DNA of 64,000 nucleotides from Neptunomonas marina (GTDB lineage: Bacteria; Pseudomonadota; Gammaproteobacteria; Pseudomonadales; Balneatricaceae): positions 124,001-188,000 of the forward strand of contig NZ_SACQ01000001.1 in NCBI RefSeq assembly GCF_004005935.1, in the 5' to 3' direction. The notes under the pieces were generated by a model. It made no database searches, was not told the origin of the DNA, and was given only the letters and a program-made list of their open reading frames with translations. Both the position numbers and the translations under genes were made by a program. Shown in pieces: positions 43,852-54,484 of the stretch (positions are counted from its first letter, which is position 1; every line of letters begins with the position of its first letter).

Positions 43852-43862
43852 TGGTCTGACCA
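43852..43862. promoter_or_regulatory. GntR/LldR-type operator TGGTC-T-GACCA
   Basis: Perfect 11-base palindrome, 17 bases before the regulator ATG and about 110 bases before lutA. It has the TGGTC-N-GACCA form bound by FadR-subfamily proteins such as LldR and LutR, so it probably mediates lactate-responsive repression of lutABC and autoregulation. Confidence 0.78.
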
Positions 43863-43879
43863 AGAGGCCGGGGAGAGCA

Positions 43880-44575
43880 ATGAGTAACGAAAGCCAGAAA
43901 AAACGGGCTTTGTACCATGACCTTATTAAGGCATTAGCGCAGGGCGAGCTTATCCCGGGCGAGCGCTTGCCATCTCAGCGCCAGTTAGCCGAGCAACGGC
44001 AGTTATCGCGCTCCACTGTGCGTGAGGTTGTCCAGCAACTTGAGTTAGAGGGCATGATTGCAACCAAGCCCGGTGGACGAAGCGAATGCCTTAATTTGCT
44101 GGCGTCCCGTGTTGAGCTACCGGTTGGGCAGATCGATAGCCTACCTTGGCAAATTGCCGTACTTGAGGCGCGCGCCTTTATCGAAGGGGAGGCAGCGTAT
44201 TTCTGTGCATTACGCGCAACGGACCAACAGATGACGGCGATTGAGAACGAGTACCAACGCATGCAGCGTCGTGGTCGCGGTGCTTCGACACTTGAAAAAG
44301 CTAAGGCCGATCTGAAGTTCCATATGCTGGTGGCTGAATCAAGCCACCATCTGCTGATCACGGCGTTCAGTCAGCTCTTTTACAGCCGCTACTTTAATGC
44401 GATCTACGGAGTATTAGATCATACACTGAAGCGCTATGGCCGTTACCCGGATGGAATAGCCGCTCAGCATTTTCAGATTTATCAAGCCCTCATGCAGCGC
44501 GATGCCGATAAGGCAAAGCGGATTGCAACCGAGCATATCCATTACACCCGTCGCTTGCTGGAGACAGCGGAATAA
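43880..44575 (+). CDS. lutR: GntR/FadR-family regulator of lutABC
   Basis: Predicted 231 residues. The N-terminal winged helix (ALAQGELIPGERLPSQRQLAEQ; SRSTVREVVQQLELEGMI) is the standard GntR DNA-binding domain. The C-terminal FCD domain (about 85-225) contains the metal-ligand pattern DLKFHMLVAESSHH and a late TEHIHYT His. It is divergent from lutABC with a TGGTC-T-GACCA site in between, so it is the likely lactate-responsive repressor (LldR/LutR type). Confidence 0.88.
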   Translation: MSNESQKKRALYHDLIKALAQGELIPGERLPSQRQLAEQRQLSRSTVREVVQQLELEGMIATKPGGRSECLNLLASRVELPVGQIDSLPWQIAVLEARAFIEGEAAYFCALRATDQQMTAIENEYQRMQRRGRGASTLEKAKADLKFHMLVAESSHHLLITAFSQLFYSRYFNAIYGVLDHTLKRYGRYPDGIAAQHFQIYQALMQRDADKAKRIATEHIHYTRRLLETAE

Positions 44576-44737
44576 GGGCACTGTAAGGCAAGTTTCATAG
44601 TTTTATAGCAGCGAATCAGGTAGACTTCGCGCCAGCATTTAGTACTTGGTTTGTACGAATGTCACTTTAAACGTATTGCAGACATCGGGCCTTTGGTAGG
44701 GGTCAGATGTGACGCGCTAAATTTTAGGAATCTGAAC

Positions 44738-46654
44738 ATGCCTGTTATTACACTCCCTGATGGTAGCAAACGTGAGTTTGCTAACCCTGTTACTGTTTTT
44801 GATGTCGCTGCTGATATCGGTGCGGGTCTCGCGAAAGCGGCTCTGGCTGGTAAAGTCGACGGCGCTGCTGTAGATACCTCTTACGTAATCGATAAGGATG
44901 CTGAGCTTGCGATCATCACTGCGCGTGATGAAGATGGCTTAGAGGTGATTCGCCACTCGACAGCTCACTTGATGGCGATGGCGGTGCAAGAGTTGTTCCC
45001 TGGTGCACAGGTAACTATTGGTCCTGTTATCGAAAATGGCTTCTATTACGACTTCGCTTACGAGCGTCCATTCACGCCCGAAGATCTTGAAAAGATCGAG
45101 AAAAAGATGGCTGAACTGGTGAAGCAAAACTTGCCGGTATCGCGCTCTCTAATGAGCCGTGATGAAGCGACAGCGATGTTCCAAGAGATGGGTGAGACCT
45201 ACAAGGTTGAGTTGTTGCAGGCGGTTCCTGATTCAGAAGACCTCTCTTTCTACTCGCAGGGCGACTTTATCGACTTATGCCGTGGCCCACACGTACCATC
45301 AACTGGCCACCTGAAAGCCTTCAAATTGATGAAAGTGGCGGGCGCTTACTGGCGTGGTGACTCCAACAACGAGATGCTGCAACGTATTTACGGCACAGCA
45401 TGGGGTGATAAGAAGCAGCTTAAAGCGTATCTACACCGCTTAGAAGAAGCGGAAAAGCGTGACCACCGTAAGCTAGGCAAGCAGCTAAACTTGTTCCACT
45501 TGCAAGAAGAAGCACCAGGAATGGTGTTTTGGCATCCAAGCGGCTGGACACTGTATCAGCAGATTGAGAGTTACATGCGTGCTAAGCAGCGCCAGCATGG
45601 TTATCAAGAGATTCGTACTCCGCAGGTTGTTGAGCGTGCCCTTTGGGAGAAGTCCGGTCACTGGGATAAGTTTTCCGAAGAGATGTTCACAACACACTCT
45701 GAAAGCCGTGACTTCGCTATCAAGCCAATGAACTGCCCTGGACATGTTCAGGTATTTAACCAAGGCTTGCGTTCGTACCGTGATCTGCCATTGCGCTTAG
45801 CTGAGTTTGGTTGCTGCCACCGTAATGAACCGTCAGGTGCCCTACATGGCATTATGCGTGTACGTGGATTCGTGCAAGACGATGCGCACATCTTCTGTGC
45901 TGAAAACTCGATTCAGAGTGAAGTATCCTCTTTCATCGACTTCCTCCATGAAGTGTATGCAGACTTCGGCTTTAAAGAGGTGATCTACAAGCTATCAACG
46001 CGCCCAGAGCAGCGTGTTGGCTCTGACGAGATCTGGGATAAAGCTGAGAAAGCACTAGCGGATGCGCTAGACTCTGCAGGTCTGGATTGGGAAGAGCTAC
46101 CAGGTGAAGGTGCATTCTACGGCCCGAAAATTGAGTTTTCGTTGAAAGACTGCTTGGATCGTGTGTGGCAGTGCGGCACCGTTCAAGTTGATTTCTCGAT
46201 GCCTGGGCGTTTGGGTGCGCAATTCATCAATGAGCATGGTGATCGTGAAACACCGGTTATGTTGCACCGTGCGATCCTCGGATCTTTCGAGCGCTTTATC
46301 GGTATTTTGATCGAGAACTTTGCGGGTGCACTACCGACTTGGTTGGCGCCGGTACAGGCCGTGGTGATGAATATCACCGACAAACAAGCTGAATACTGCG
46401 ATAATGTAGTAAAAACATTGGAAAATTGTGGGTTTAGGGCGACTTCGGACTTGAGAAACGAGAAGATCGGCTTTAAAATCCGCGAGCGTACTCTTCAGAA
46501 AGTTCCTTACCTTCTGGTGGTAGGTGATAAAGAGGTTGAAAACGGCTGTGTTGCCGTCCGTACCCGCTCCGGTGAAGATCTAGGATCTATGCCAATCGAA
46601 GCTTTCACTGATTTACTATCAAAAGACGTGGAACTCAAGAGTCGCGAAGAATAA
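44738..46654 (+). CDS. thrS: Threonyl-tRNA synthetase
   Basis: Charges tRNA-Thr; 638 residues. The start [14 protein letters not shown] at 44738 has AGGA about ten bases upstream and matches the E. coli N-terminus; a longer frame adds 29 residues. Order: TGS domain, editing domain with H73/H77 (RHSTAHLM), class II catalytic core with zinc ligands C333 (MNCPGH), H384 (QDDAHIF) and a third His in [10 protein letters not shown], and the anticodon domain. It is the first gene of the thrS-infC-rpmI-rplT-pheST block; its 3' end is four bases from the infC ribosome-binding region. Confidence 0.98.
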   Translation: MPVITLPDGSKREFANPVTVFDVAADIGAGLAKAALAGKVDGAAVDTSYVIDKDAELAIITARDEDGLEVIRHSTAHLMAMAVQELFPGAQVTIGPVIENGFYYDFAYERPFTPEDLEKIEKKMAELVKQNLPVSRSLMSRDEATAMFQEMGETYKVELLQAVPDSEDLSFYSQGDFIDLCRGPHVPSTGHLKAFKLMKVAGAYWRGDSNNEMLQRIYGTAWGDKKQLKAYLHRLEEAEKRDHRKLGKQLNLFHLQEEAPGMVFWHPSGWTLYQQIESYMRAKQRQHGYQEIRTPQVVERALWEKSGHWDKFSEEMFTTHSESRDFAIKPMNCPGHVQVFNQGLRSYRDLPLRLAEFGCCHRNEPSGALHGIMRVRGFVQDDAHIFCAENSIQSEVSSFIDFLHEVYADFGFKEVIYKLSTRPEQRVGSDEIWDKAEKALADALDSAGLDWEELPGEGAFYGPKIEFSLKDCLDRVWQCGTVQVDFSMPGRLGAQFINEHGDRETPVMLHRAILGSFERFIGILIENFAGALPTWLAPVQAVVMNITDKQAEYCDNVVKTLENCGFRATSDLRNEKIGFKIRERTLQKVPYLLVVGDKEVENGCVAVRTRSGEDLGSMPIEAFTDLLSKDVELKSREE

Positions 46655-46672
46655 TTATTGGGAGATATAACC

Positions 46673-47215
46673 ATTAAGCGCGATAACAGAAGAGGCGCGC
46701 GTCGTGAGAATCGCGCGCCAATTAACGACAATATTAGAGCTCAACAACTACGCCTAATCGGTGCTGATGGTGAGCAGGTAGGTATCGTATCGCTTAACGA
46801 GGCCCTTGGGATGGCCCAAGAGGCTGAACTTGATCTGGTCCAGATATCTGATTCTGATCCGATTGTTTGTAAGCTGATGGACTATGGTAAGTTCCAGTAC
46901 GAACAGAAGAAGAAGCAGGCTGAAGTTAAGAAGAAGCAGCATCAGACTCAGATCAAAGAGATGAAATTCCGTCCGGGTACGGATGAAGGGGATTATCAGG
47001 TAAAACTACGCAACCTGATACGTTTCCTTGAAGCAGGAGATAAAGCCAAGGTAACGCTTCGTTACCGCGGTCGTGAGATGGCTCACCAAGACTTGGGCAT
47101 GCAACTGATGCAACGCATCGAGCAGGATCTGATCGAGATCGGAACTGTTGAGCAGCGTCCAAAGATGGAAGGTCGTCAAATGATCATGGTTATTGCTCCG
47201 AAGAAGAAAAAGTAA
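46673..47215 (+). CDS. infC: Translation initiation factor IF-3, ATT start
   Basis: Blocks premature subunit joining and proofreads the initiation codon. The start is set at ATT 46673: GGGAG lies eight bases upstream, the resulting protein is 180 residues (identical to E. coli IF-3), and the surrounding arrangement mirrors the E. coli thrS-infC junction, where infC begins at AUU. A TTG 15 bases upstream would be too close to the ribosome-binding site. The N-domain ([17 protein letters not shown]) and C-domain ([24 protein letters not shown]) are intact. The rare start is known to let IF-3 repress its own synthesis. Confidence 0.95.
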   Translation: MKRDNRRGARRENRAPINDNIRAQQLRLIGADGEQVGIVSLNEALGMAQEAELDLVQISDSDPIVCKLMDYGKFQYEQKKKQAEVKKKQHQTQIKEMKFRPGTDEGDYQVKLRNLIRFLEAGDKAKVTLRYRGREMAHQDLGMQLMQRIEQDLIEIGTVEQRPKMEGRQMIMVIAPKKKK

Positions 47216-47230
47216 TGTGATCAGCGAGTT

Positions 47231-47267
47231 AACCCGTAGCTGCTTGGCACCTGCGGGTTTCTTGTTT
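47231..47267 (+). terminator. Hairpin with T-tract between infC and rpmI
   Basis: AACCCGTA / TGCGGGTT stem (one G-T wobble), a 13-base loop, then TTCTTGTTTG. It could partly terminate infC transcripts or form part of the L20-responsive control region known upstream of rpmI in E. coli; the pseudoknot itself was not identified. Confidence 0.6.
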
Positions 47268-47305
47268 GTCCGTTACCTAAACTAACGAATGCGTGGAGAT
47301 TTGTA

Positions 47306-47500
47306 ATGCCTAAGATTAAATCTAACAGTGGAGCGGCTAAGCGCTTCAAGAAAACTGCTAATGGCTTCAAGCACAAGCAAGCCTTCAAAAGCCACATTCT
47401 GACTAAGAAAAGCACTAAGCGTAAGCGCCAGCTTCGTCCAATGCTTCAGGTTCACGCTGCTGATAAAGCACTGATCCGTCGCATGCTGCCTTACATTTAA
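47306..47500 (+). CDS. rpmI: 50S ribosomal protein L35
   Basis: Predicted 64-residue basic ribosomal protein; the standard length. [17 protein letters not shown] and the [15 protein letters not shown] motif are typical. GTGGAG lies about nine bases before the ATG. In the conserved order infC-rpmI-rplT; in E. coli L20 represses rpmI and rplT translation. Confidence 0.98.
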   Translation: MPKIKSNSGAAKRFKKTANGFKHKQAFKSHILTKKSTKRKRQLRPMLQVHAADKALIRRMLPYI

Positions 47501-47541
47501 GTCGCATTTTTTTAACAGAATTTAGTATAGGAAGGTAAAGA

Positions 47542-47898
47542 ATGGCTCGTGTAAAACGTGGTGTTCAGGCGCGTCGTCGTCATAAGAAAGTCTTGAAGCA
47601 GGCAAAAGGTTACTACGGTGCTCGTAGCCGTGTATTCCGAGTTGCCAAACAGGCTGTTATCAAAGCTGGTCAATATGCATACCGTGACCGTCGTCAGCGT
47701 AAGCGTCAGTTCCGCGCTCTGTGGATCGCACGTATCAACGCTGCTGCGCGTATCAACGGTTTGTCTTACAGCCGTTTCATCGCTGGCTTGAAAAAAGCTA
47801 ACATCGAAATCGACCGTAAGGTTCTTGCTGACCTAGCTGTATACGAGCAGGCTGCATTTGCGGTGGTTGTCGAGAAGGCTAAAGCTGCACTGGCGTAA
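47542..47898 (+). CDS. rplT: 50S ribosomal protein L20
   Basis: Predicted 118 residues, early 23S rRNA-binding assembly protein. [19 protein letters not shown] and [17 protein letters not shown] are characteristic, with a basic N-terminal extension and a globular C-terminal domain that binds mRNA in E. coli autoregulation. AGGAAGG lies before the ATG. A terminator follows. Confidence 0.98.
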   Translation: MARVKRGVQARRRHKKVLKQAKGYYGARSRVFRVAKQAVIKAGQYAYRDRRQRKRQFRALWIARINAAARINGLSYSRFIAGLKKANIEIDRKVLADLAVYEQAAFAVVVEKAKAALA

Positions 47899-47939
47899 TG
47901 CACCCACCTCATTTATTGAGGTAGCATAGATTGTCGAAG

Positions 47940-47974
47940 TAGGGGAAGGGTGTGAGCTCTTCCCCTATTTTTTC
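47940..47974 (+). terminator. Rho-independent terminator/attenuator between rplT and pheS
   Basis: TAGGGGAAG / CTTCCCCTA, 9 bp, with a 10-base loop and TTTTTT. It stands where E. coli has the pheST attenuator, but no Phe-rich leader peptide is visible before it. Confidence 0.9.
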
Positions 47975-48057
47975 GTTCGTCGTTAGCTAATTTGTAGAGA
48001 CTTAGGTGAGTTGTTTGCCCGGTTTAAGGCAGTCAATTGAGCTAAGTTATCAGTTAA

Positions 48058-49089
<1,032 letters not shown>

Positions 49090-49138
49090 CCATTTGAACC
49101 CAGTGATTTTGACGATTAAGAACGTTTAGGAAAGCAGA

Positions 49139-51529
49139 ATGAAATTCAGTGAAAATTGGTTACGCGAACTGGTCAACCCAAATATCGGTACGCAAGCGTT
49201 AGTTGATCAAGTGACAATGGCCGGGCTTGAAGTGGATGAGGTTATTCCCGCAGCTCGTGCTTTTTCAAATGTTGTTGTTGGCGAAATTCTTACCGCTGAG
49301 CAACACCCCAATGCAGATAAACTTCAAGTGTGCACTGTGTCAGATGGCACTGAGACGCTGCAAGTGGTATGTGGTGCGCCTAATGCTCGTGCAGGTTTAA
49401 AAACAGCGTACGCGAAAGTAGGCGCCGTATTGCCAACACCTGAAGGCGGCGAGTTTAAAATTAAGAAAGCTAAGCTGCGTCAAGTTGAATCGTTTGGCAT
49501 GTTGTGTGCCGAAGATGAGCTAGGAATCTCCGATGATCATGGCGGCATTATGGAGCTTGCTGCAGACGCACCTGTCGGAGCATGTATCCGCGAGTATCTT
49601 GGTTTAGATGATCATATTATCGATGTTGATCTCACACCAAACCGTGGCGACTGCTTGAGTATTAAGGGTCTTGCGCGTGAGGTTGGCGTTCTGAATAAGG
49701 CGCCAGTAACTTACGTACCGATCGAAGCCGTACCTGCGTCAATTGACGACACATTGCCGATCCGCTTGGAAGCACCGAATGCTTGCCCTCGTTACCTAGG
49801 CCGCGTTATCCGTGGTGTTGATGTTACAGCGAAAACACCACTTTGGATGGTTGAGAAGCTTCGTCGCTCAGGTATTCGCTCCATTGATCCCATTGTTGAT
49901 GTGACTAACTACGTTCTGCTTGAACTGGGTCAGCCATTGCACGCGTTTGACTTAAATAAGTTGGATGGTGGAATCGTTGTGCGCTACCCGGAAGCGGGCG
50001 AGAAGCTGACTTTGCTCGATGGTAATGAAGTTGAACTAAACAGCGATACATTAGTTATTGCCGACGAGTCCAAGCCAGTAGCCATGGCAGGTATTTTCGG
50101 CGGTGAAGCGACTGGCGTTACCGCAGCGTCGCAAGATATCTTCCTTGAGTGTGCGTTCTTTGATCAAATTGCGATCGCGGGCCGTGCACGCGCATATGGT
50201 TTGCATACGGACTCCTCGCATCGCTACGAGCGTGGCGTGGACTGGCAGCTGCAACGTGAAGGTATTGAGCGAGCAACGGCGTTGTTGCTTGAGATTGCAG
50301 GCGGTCAAGCAGGCCCCGTGACTGAGGCATCTGATGAGCAGCATTTACCGAGCGCAAGTACGGTTACACTGCGTCATAGCAAAGTGAATGCGATGCTAGC
50401 TTTTGATATGCCAAGCGCAGAGATCGAAGAGATTTTGACGCGCTTAGGTATGGAGGTGACGGCATCTGGTGAAGGTGAATGGCGTGTTGCAGTCCCATCT
50501 TATCGTTTCGATATTACGATCGAAGTCGATTTGATTGAAGAGCTGGCGCGCGTATACGGCTATAACAATCTGCCGGTGAAAGTGCCGACAGCACAGCTGC
50601 CGTTCACACCATGTGCTGAGTCTCAGGTTACCGTGCAGTCTTTGCGCCGCACGCTGGTTGCGTTGGGTTATCAAGAGGCCGTCACATACAGCTTTATTGA
50701 AGCGGGCTTGCAGCGCCAGTTTGATGATCAGCACGAAGCGTTAGCGCTAGCTAATCCGATCTCCGCGGAGATGGCTGTTATGCGCACAACGATCTGGCCA
50801 GGACTTGTGAAAGCACTGCAACATAACCAAAACCGTCAACAAAGCCGAGTACGCCTGTTCGAAACTGGCCAGTGTTTTATTCAGCAGGGCGATGAGCTAA
50901 AGCAAGAGAAAATGCTAGCTGGTCTATTATCCGGAAATCGCGAGCCTGAGCGTTGGACAGGTAAGTCGTCACCGGTTGATTTCTACGATATCAAAGGTGA
51001 CCTTGAGGCCGTGCTTGGCTTAGGTGGTGTGGCGGATGAGTTTACATTTGTCGCGGGTAGCCATGTTGCACTGCACCCAGGGCAAAGTGCCGAGATACAT
51101 CGTAATGGTAACGTTGTGGGCCGAGTGGGTGCATTGCACCCTGCTCTCGTGAAGTCATTGGGTGTAACTGGGCCTGTTTACCTGTTCGAGATTGAGCTAG
51201 GTTCGGTGTTGGAAGGTAAGGTATCTAAGTTCGATGACCTCTCTAAGTTCCCTGAATCTCGCCGCGATCTAGCTGTCGTAGTAGCGGAAAATGTCGCTTA
51301 CGATGCAGTCAAAGCTGTGGCAATGGAGCAAGGCGGAGAGTACCTCAAAAAAGTGACGCTGTTCGACGTATACCAGGGCCAAGGTATTGAAGTTGGGAGA
51401 AAAAGTCTTGCTCTAGGCTTGACCTGGCAGCATCCATCGCGCACTCTTAATGAAGAAGAGATCAATACAGCTGTAGAAAATGTGATCAACAGATTGCAGT
51501 CTGCTGTAGGGGCAACATTAAGAGATTAG
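49139..51529 (+). CDS. pheT: Phenylalanyl-tRNA synthetase, beta subunit
   Basis: Predicted 796 residues (E. coli 795). The N-terminal tRNA-binding EMAP-like domain ([20 protein letters not shown]), the B3/B4 editing region ([19 protein letters not shown]), B5, a catalytic-like core and the C-terminal anticodon-recognition domain ([13 protein letters not shown]) follow in the usual order. AGGAAAG precedes the ATG. ihfA follows after 19 bases. Confidence 0.98.
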   Translation: MKFSENWLRELVNPNIGTQALVDQVTMAGLEVDEVIPAARAFSNVVVGEILTAEQHPNADKLQVCTVSDGTETLQVVCGAPNARAGLKTAYAKVGAVLPTPEGGEFKIKKAKLRQVESFGMLCAEDELGISDDHGGIMELAADAPVGACIREYLGLDDHIIDVDLTPNRGDCLSIKGLAREVGVLNKAPVTYVPIEAVPASIDDTLPIRLEAPNACPRYLGRVIRGVDVTAKTPLWMVEKLRRSGIRSIDPIVDVTNYVLLELGQPLHAFDLNKLDGGIVVRYPEAGEKLTLLDGNEVELNSDTLVIADESKPVAMAGIFGGEATGVTAASQDIFLECAFFDQIAIAGRARAYGLHTDSSHRYERGVDWQLQREGIERATALLLEIAGGQAGPVTEASDEQHLPSASTVTLRHSKVNAMLAFDMPSAEIEEILTRLGMEVTASGEGEWRVAVPSYRFDITIEVDLIEELARVYGYNNLPVKVPTAQLPFTPCAESQVTVQSLRRTLVALGYQEAVTYSFIEAGLQRQFDDQHEALALANPISAEMAVMRTTIWPGLVKALQHNQNRQQSRVRLFETGQCFIQQGDELKQEKMLAGLLSGNREPERWTGKSSPVDFYDIKGDLEAVLGLGGVADEFTFVAGSHVALHPGQSAEIHRNGNVVGRVGALHPALVKSLGVTGPVYLFEIELGSVLEGKVSKFDDLSKFPESRRDLAVVVAENVAYDAVKAVAMEQGGEYLKKVTLFDVYQGQGIEVGRKSLALGLTWQHPSRTLNEEEINTAVENVINRLQSAVGATLRD

Positions 51530-51548
51530 ACAAAGCAAAGGTGGGTTC

Positions 51549-51860
51549 ATGAGTTCTTTAACTAAGGCTGACATGGCTGAGCGTTTGCACGAGGAATTAG
51601 GCCTAAACAAGCGTGAAGCCAAGGACATGGTGGAATCCTTTTTTGATGAAATTCGTGAGAGCTTAGCGACCAACGAACAAGTTAAGCTATCAGGGTTTGG
51701 CAATTTTGATCTACGTGACAAACGCCAGCGCCCTGGTAGAAACCCGAAGACGGGTGAAGAGGTGCCGATCTCTGCCCGTCGGGTTGTGACGTTTCGTCCG
51801 GGACAGAAGCTCAAGGATCGAGTAGATGCATATGCTGACAGCCGATCCGACTCAGCCTGA
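51549..51860 (+). CDS. ihfA: Integration host factor, alpha subunit
   Basis: DNA-bending nucleoid protein, 103 residues. [26 protein letters not shown] and the beta-arm [27 protein letters not shown] (landmarks) are typical of IhfA, including the Pro that intercalates. The gene order pheT-ihfA-merR is conserved in gammaproteobacteria. Its last 35 bases overlap the MerR-type gene. Confidence 0.97.
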   Translation: MSSLTKADMAERLHEELGLNKREAKDMVESFFDEIRESLATNEQVKLSGFGNFDLRDKRQRPGRNPKTGEEVPISARRVVTFRPGQKLKDRVDAYADSRSDSA

Positions 51861-52194
51861 TCTCCCGGCCATACCGAGTAAGCGATACTTCACCATTGGT
51901 GAGGTATCGTCTCTATGCGATGTTAAAGCACATGTCTTGAGGTATTGGGAGCAAGAGTTTGAACAGATCAAGCCTGTAAAGCGTAACAACCGACGTTATT
52001 ACCAACAGCAAGATATCGTTATTATCCGGCAAATAAAGGATTTACTGCATAATCAAGGCTACACCATTAATGGTGCTCGGCAGTGGTTCAGTAGTGAGCA
52101 GGGCAGTGATGAAAGTGCGCGATATCGTCAGGTGATCCGACAAACAATCATAGAGCTTGAAGAGATTTTAAAGACACTTAAAACAGGCTCATGA
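51826..52194 (+). CDS. MerR-family regulator downstream of ihfA
   Basis: Predicted 122 residues. The N-terminal MerR helix-turn-helix is clear ([35 protein letters not shown]), followed by a short helical C-terminus with no metal-binding cysteines. A protein of this type follows ihfA in many gammaproteobacteria and its target is not known. The start at 51826 overlaps ihfA by 35 bases; a second ATG lies two codons on. Confidence 0.9.
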   Translation: MHMLTADPTQPDLPAIPSKRYFTIGEVSSLCDVKAHVLRYWEQEFEQIKPVKRNNRRYYQQQDIVIIRQIKDLLHNQGYTINGARQWFSSEQGSDESARYRQVIRQTIIELEEILKTLKTGS

Positions 52195-52198
52195 AAGC

Positions 52199-52227
52199 TT
52201 CACAAAATCAAAAACTTAGGTTACTAT
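52199..52227 (+). promoter_or_regulatory. Promoter of tRNA-Pro
   Basis: TTCACA (52199-52204), 17-base spacer, TACTAT (52222-52227), ending 23 bases before the tRNA. A good sigma-70 fit. Confidence 0.7.
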
Positions 52228-52250
52228 TCACGTCTCTTCAATGAGCATAT

Positions 52251-52327
52251 CGGGGCATGGCGCAGTCTGGTAGCGCACCGTCATGGGGTGGCGGTGGTCG
52301 TAGGTTCAAATCCTACTGTCCCGACCA
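52251..52327 (+). tRNA. tRNA-Pro(GGG)
   Basis: A 77-base cloverleaf including encoded CCA. Acceptor CGGGGCA/TGTCCCG (one G-T), D arm GCGC...GCGC, anticodon stem CCGTC/GGCGG with loop ATGGGGT (anticodon GGG), T arm GTAGG-TTCAAAT-CCTAC. It has the C1 start typical of bacterial tRNA-Pro and is near-identical in layout to E. coli proL. No integrase or att duplication is seen nearby. Confidence 0.97.
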
Positions 52328-52579
52328 AATAACATCTCTCCTATACAATCGCTCACTATATAGCTTTAAAAGTCTTTAAACGCTTCTTTCGCACCCTTCT
52401 TAGATAGTTCTCCAAACCTTTTTACTCATCGTAATTAAAGGCCCGTAAGCTGCGCTCTGATATGAGTAGTGGCCTGTCTCAGCAGGTGTTATCGCCTGGT
52501 ATCCAGAGTAATCAACCAGAGTAAAGCTATAGCAGATATAGGCGGTCTGGTATTTTCTTTTCCAGGGTGGTCTGCAGTG

Positions 52580-52616
52580 AACCTATCCAGCAGAGGGGAA
52601 GAGAGCTGGATAGGTT
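52580..52616. terminator. 12-bp perfect inverted repeat downstream of the porin-like gene
   Basis: AACCTATCCAGC / GCTGGATAGGTT with a 13-base purine-rich loop. It lies a few bases past the stop of the minus-strand barrel gene but lacks a T-tract on either side. Likely an mRNA 3'-end stabiliser or a factor-dependent end. Confidence 0.6.
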
Positions 52617-52623
52617 TAGGCGT

Positions 52624-53289
52624 TTAGAAACGGTAGCTTACACCGAACGACAGTGTGCTGTAGTCAACGTCATTTGGGTTGATCTTACCTGGTACAGCAA
52701 CTTCAGGTAGTGGTGAGAAGTCTACGTCTTGGACTTGAATATATTCACCACGAACGGACCATCTATCATCAATTTGATACTCGAAACCGGCACCTAACGA
52801 TAGGCCTACTTCATCTGCACTGCCGCTGCGCATAGGTGGTGCGAAGGGATAGCTGTTGTGGATATCAAAGTCGAGTACTGTGGCTCCGGCAATACCGTAT
52901 ACAGAGAACTTGTCAGTTACATCAACACCGGCTTTGAAGTTAATACCATAAGTAGAGTTTAGTTCTAGCTCGGTTTGAAGCATGTTGTTGATATTGCGTG
53001 TTTCAGCTCCTTCGGCGTTATAGAACACCTCTGTAGCTACGAAAACGTCGCTAGTTAGGTGATGCTTATAGCCTGCATGGATACCAAAAGCTGCGTCCGA
53101 TTCTTCAGTGAAGGTGGTGATGCTCGGGTTAGTTGCGCTGCCTGTATCACGCTGAATAGTATGTCCGAAGGTAGAGCTTTGTAGCTGTCCACCTACATAG
53201 AAACCGCCCTCTGAAGCGATGGCTGATGTAGATGCAGCTACGCTGATGGCAAATGCGAGTGCACTCACCTGTTTAGTTAACCGTACCAT
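52624..53289 (-). CDS. Small outer-membrane beta-barrel protein
   Basis: Predicted 221 residues. ATG 53289 has GAGGT eight bases upstream; the signal peptide ends near AIASEGG. The mature part starts GGFYVGGQLQSS, alternates hydrophobic and polar residues in strands, and ends with SFGVSYRF, the terminal aromatic typical of outer-membrane barrels. It resembles the eight-strand OmpA-like/OmpX-like barrels without a peptidoglycan-binding domain. Function unknown; such proteins often affect adhesion or membrane stability. Single gene between tRNA-Pro and sodB. Confidence 0.82.
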   Translation of the reverse strand: MVRLTKQVSALAFAISVAASTSAIASEGGFYVGGQLQSSTFGHTIQRDTGSATNPSITTFTEESDAAFGIHAGYKHHLTSDVFVATEVFYNAEGAETRNINNMLQTELELNSTYGINFKAGVDVTDKFSVYGIAGATVLDFDIHNSYPFAPPMRSGSADEVGLSLGAGFEYQIDDRWSVRGEYIQVQDVDFSPLPEVAVPGKINPNDVDYSTLSFGVSYRF

Positions 53290-53836
53290 GATGTAATACC
53301 TCATTTTAACTGGCGAAGTGGAATGATGAGAATATGCAACCGGGCTCAGTGTATGGGGTGACCGCTAAAGAGTTGTCCAAATTAGGTAACAATTTGAGCA
53401 AGCAAATATCCCGAAACATCACAAAAGTATGTGAGTTCTCACGCGGTCTTGTTACGTTTTGCCCAAATGCTCTTTGATTAGTGCGAATGGTTATAAATCA
53501 CTCATTATTGAGGTTTAGCGTTTTAGCGTGGCTTTGAATTTGGTTGTTGTGGGGATTTTCGTTGGCGCCCTAAGTGAATCAACCCCTAGGTTTAACAACA
53601 TAATGTGCAAGCCAATTACCTGTTAAGTCGTTAACTTTACAGACTTTATCTCCTCCAAAGACCACATGATTGGTGCGTAGATAGCACCGCTAGCAGGTGG
53701 TATGATTGAACCTCTGTAATGCACAGCGGAAAGCACCCAGCGGGAGTCATCCCCTACGAGAGGTGCCGTGACGGAGTAAGCAGGTTTGATGCCTACTTCG
53801 GCGAGTGATTCACACTATATTGAATGGAGAAGAACC
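53290..53836. other. Intergenic region upstream of sodB with a possible structured leader
   Basis: A 547-base stretch without a supported gene. The first part is AT-rich. From about 53720 to 53815 it is more GC-rich and can fold into nested stems: GCACC / GGTGC enclosing GGGA-GTCA-TCCC, then AAGCAGG / CCTACTT with one mismatch. I cannot assign this to a known riboswitch; iron-linked control of sodB is common, but no Fur box was recognised. Confidence 0.45.
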
Positions 53837-54418
53837 ATGGCTTTTGAATTACCAGCACTTCCTTACGAGAAAAATGCACTGGAACCTCACATCTCAGCAG
53901 AGACGTTGGAGTTTCACCACGGCAAGCACCACAACACTTACGTTGTTAACCTAAACAACCTTATCGCTGGCACTGAGAATGAAGGCAAAAGCCTAGAAGA
54001 GATCATCCAGACATCGACTGGTGGTTTGTTCAACAATGCTGCACAGGTTTGGAACCACACGTTCTACTGGAACTGCTTGAGCCCGAACGGCGGCGGTGAG
54101 CCAACAGGTGCTTTGGCTGACGCAATCAATGAAGCGTTTGGCTCATTCGACGCGTTTAAAGAAGAGTTTACAAAAACATCTATCGGTACATTCGGCTCTG
54201 GTTGGGGTTGGTTGGTCAAAAAAGCTGACGGTTCCCTAGCGCTGGCGAGCACAACAGGTGCAGGTACACCGTTAACCTCAGGTGACACGCCGCTGCTGAC
54301 ATGTGATGTATGGGAACATGCATACTACGTAGACTACCGTAACGCTCGCCCAAGCTACATTGATGCGTTCTGGAAGCTTGTAAACTGGGACTTCGTAGCG
54401 CAGAACTACGCTGCTTAA
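53837..54418 (+). CDS. sodB: Superoxide dismutase (Fe type)
   Basis: Converts superoxide to oxygen and hydrogen peroxide in the cytoplasm. Predicted 193 residues, identical in length to E. coli SodB. The start [15 protein letters not shown] at 53837 follows GGAGAAG; an upstream extension is not needed. Metal ligands H27, H74 and the DVWEHAYY pair are present, and [17 protein letters not shown] carries the Gln typical of Fe enzymes. Followed by a strong terminator. Confidence 0.97.
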   Translation: MAFELPALPYEKNALEPHISAETLEFHHGKHHNTYVVNLNNLIAGTENEGKSLEEIIQTSTGGLFNNAAQVWNHTFYWNCLSPNGGGEPTGALADAINEAFGSFDAFKEEFTKTSIGTFGSGWGWLVKKADGSLALASTTGAGTPLTSGDTPLLTCDVWEHAYYVDYRNARPSYIDAFWKLVNWDFVAQNYAA

Positions 54419-54438
54419 TTGAGCACATCCTAGGTAAT

Positions 54439-54467
54439 AAAAAACCCTGCTTTGGCAGGGTTTTTTT
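54439..54467. terminator. Bidirectional terminator between sodB and lhgO
   Basis: AACCCTGC-TTTG-GCAGGGTT with A-tract before and seven T after, so it can end both convergent transcripts. Confidence 0.93.
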
Positions 54468-54484
54468 GTTTCCGGGTAGGAATC

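Noticed and set aside
52251-52327. tRNA-Pro as an integration site
   Set aside because: No integrase, no direct repeat of the tRNA 3' end and no change in gene content next to it.
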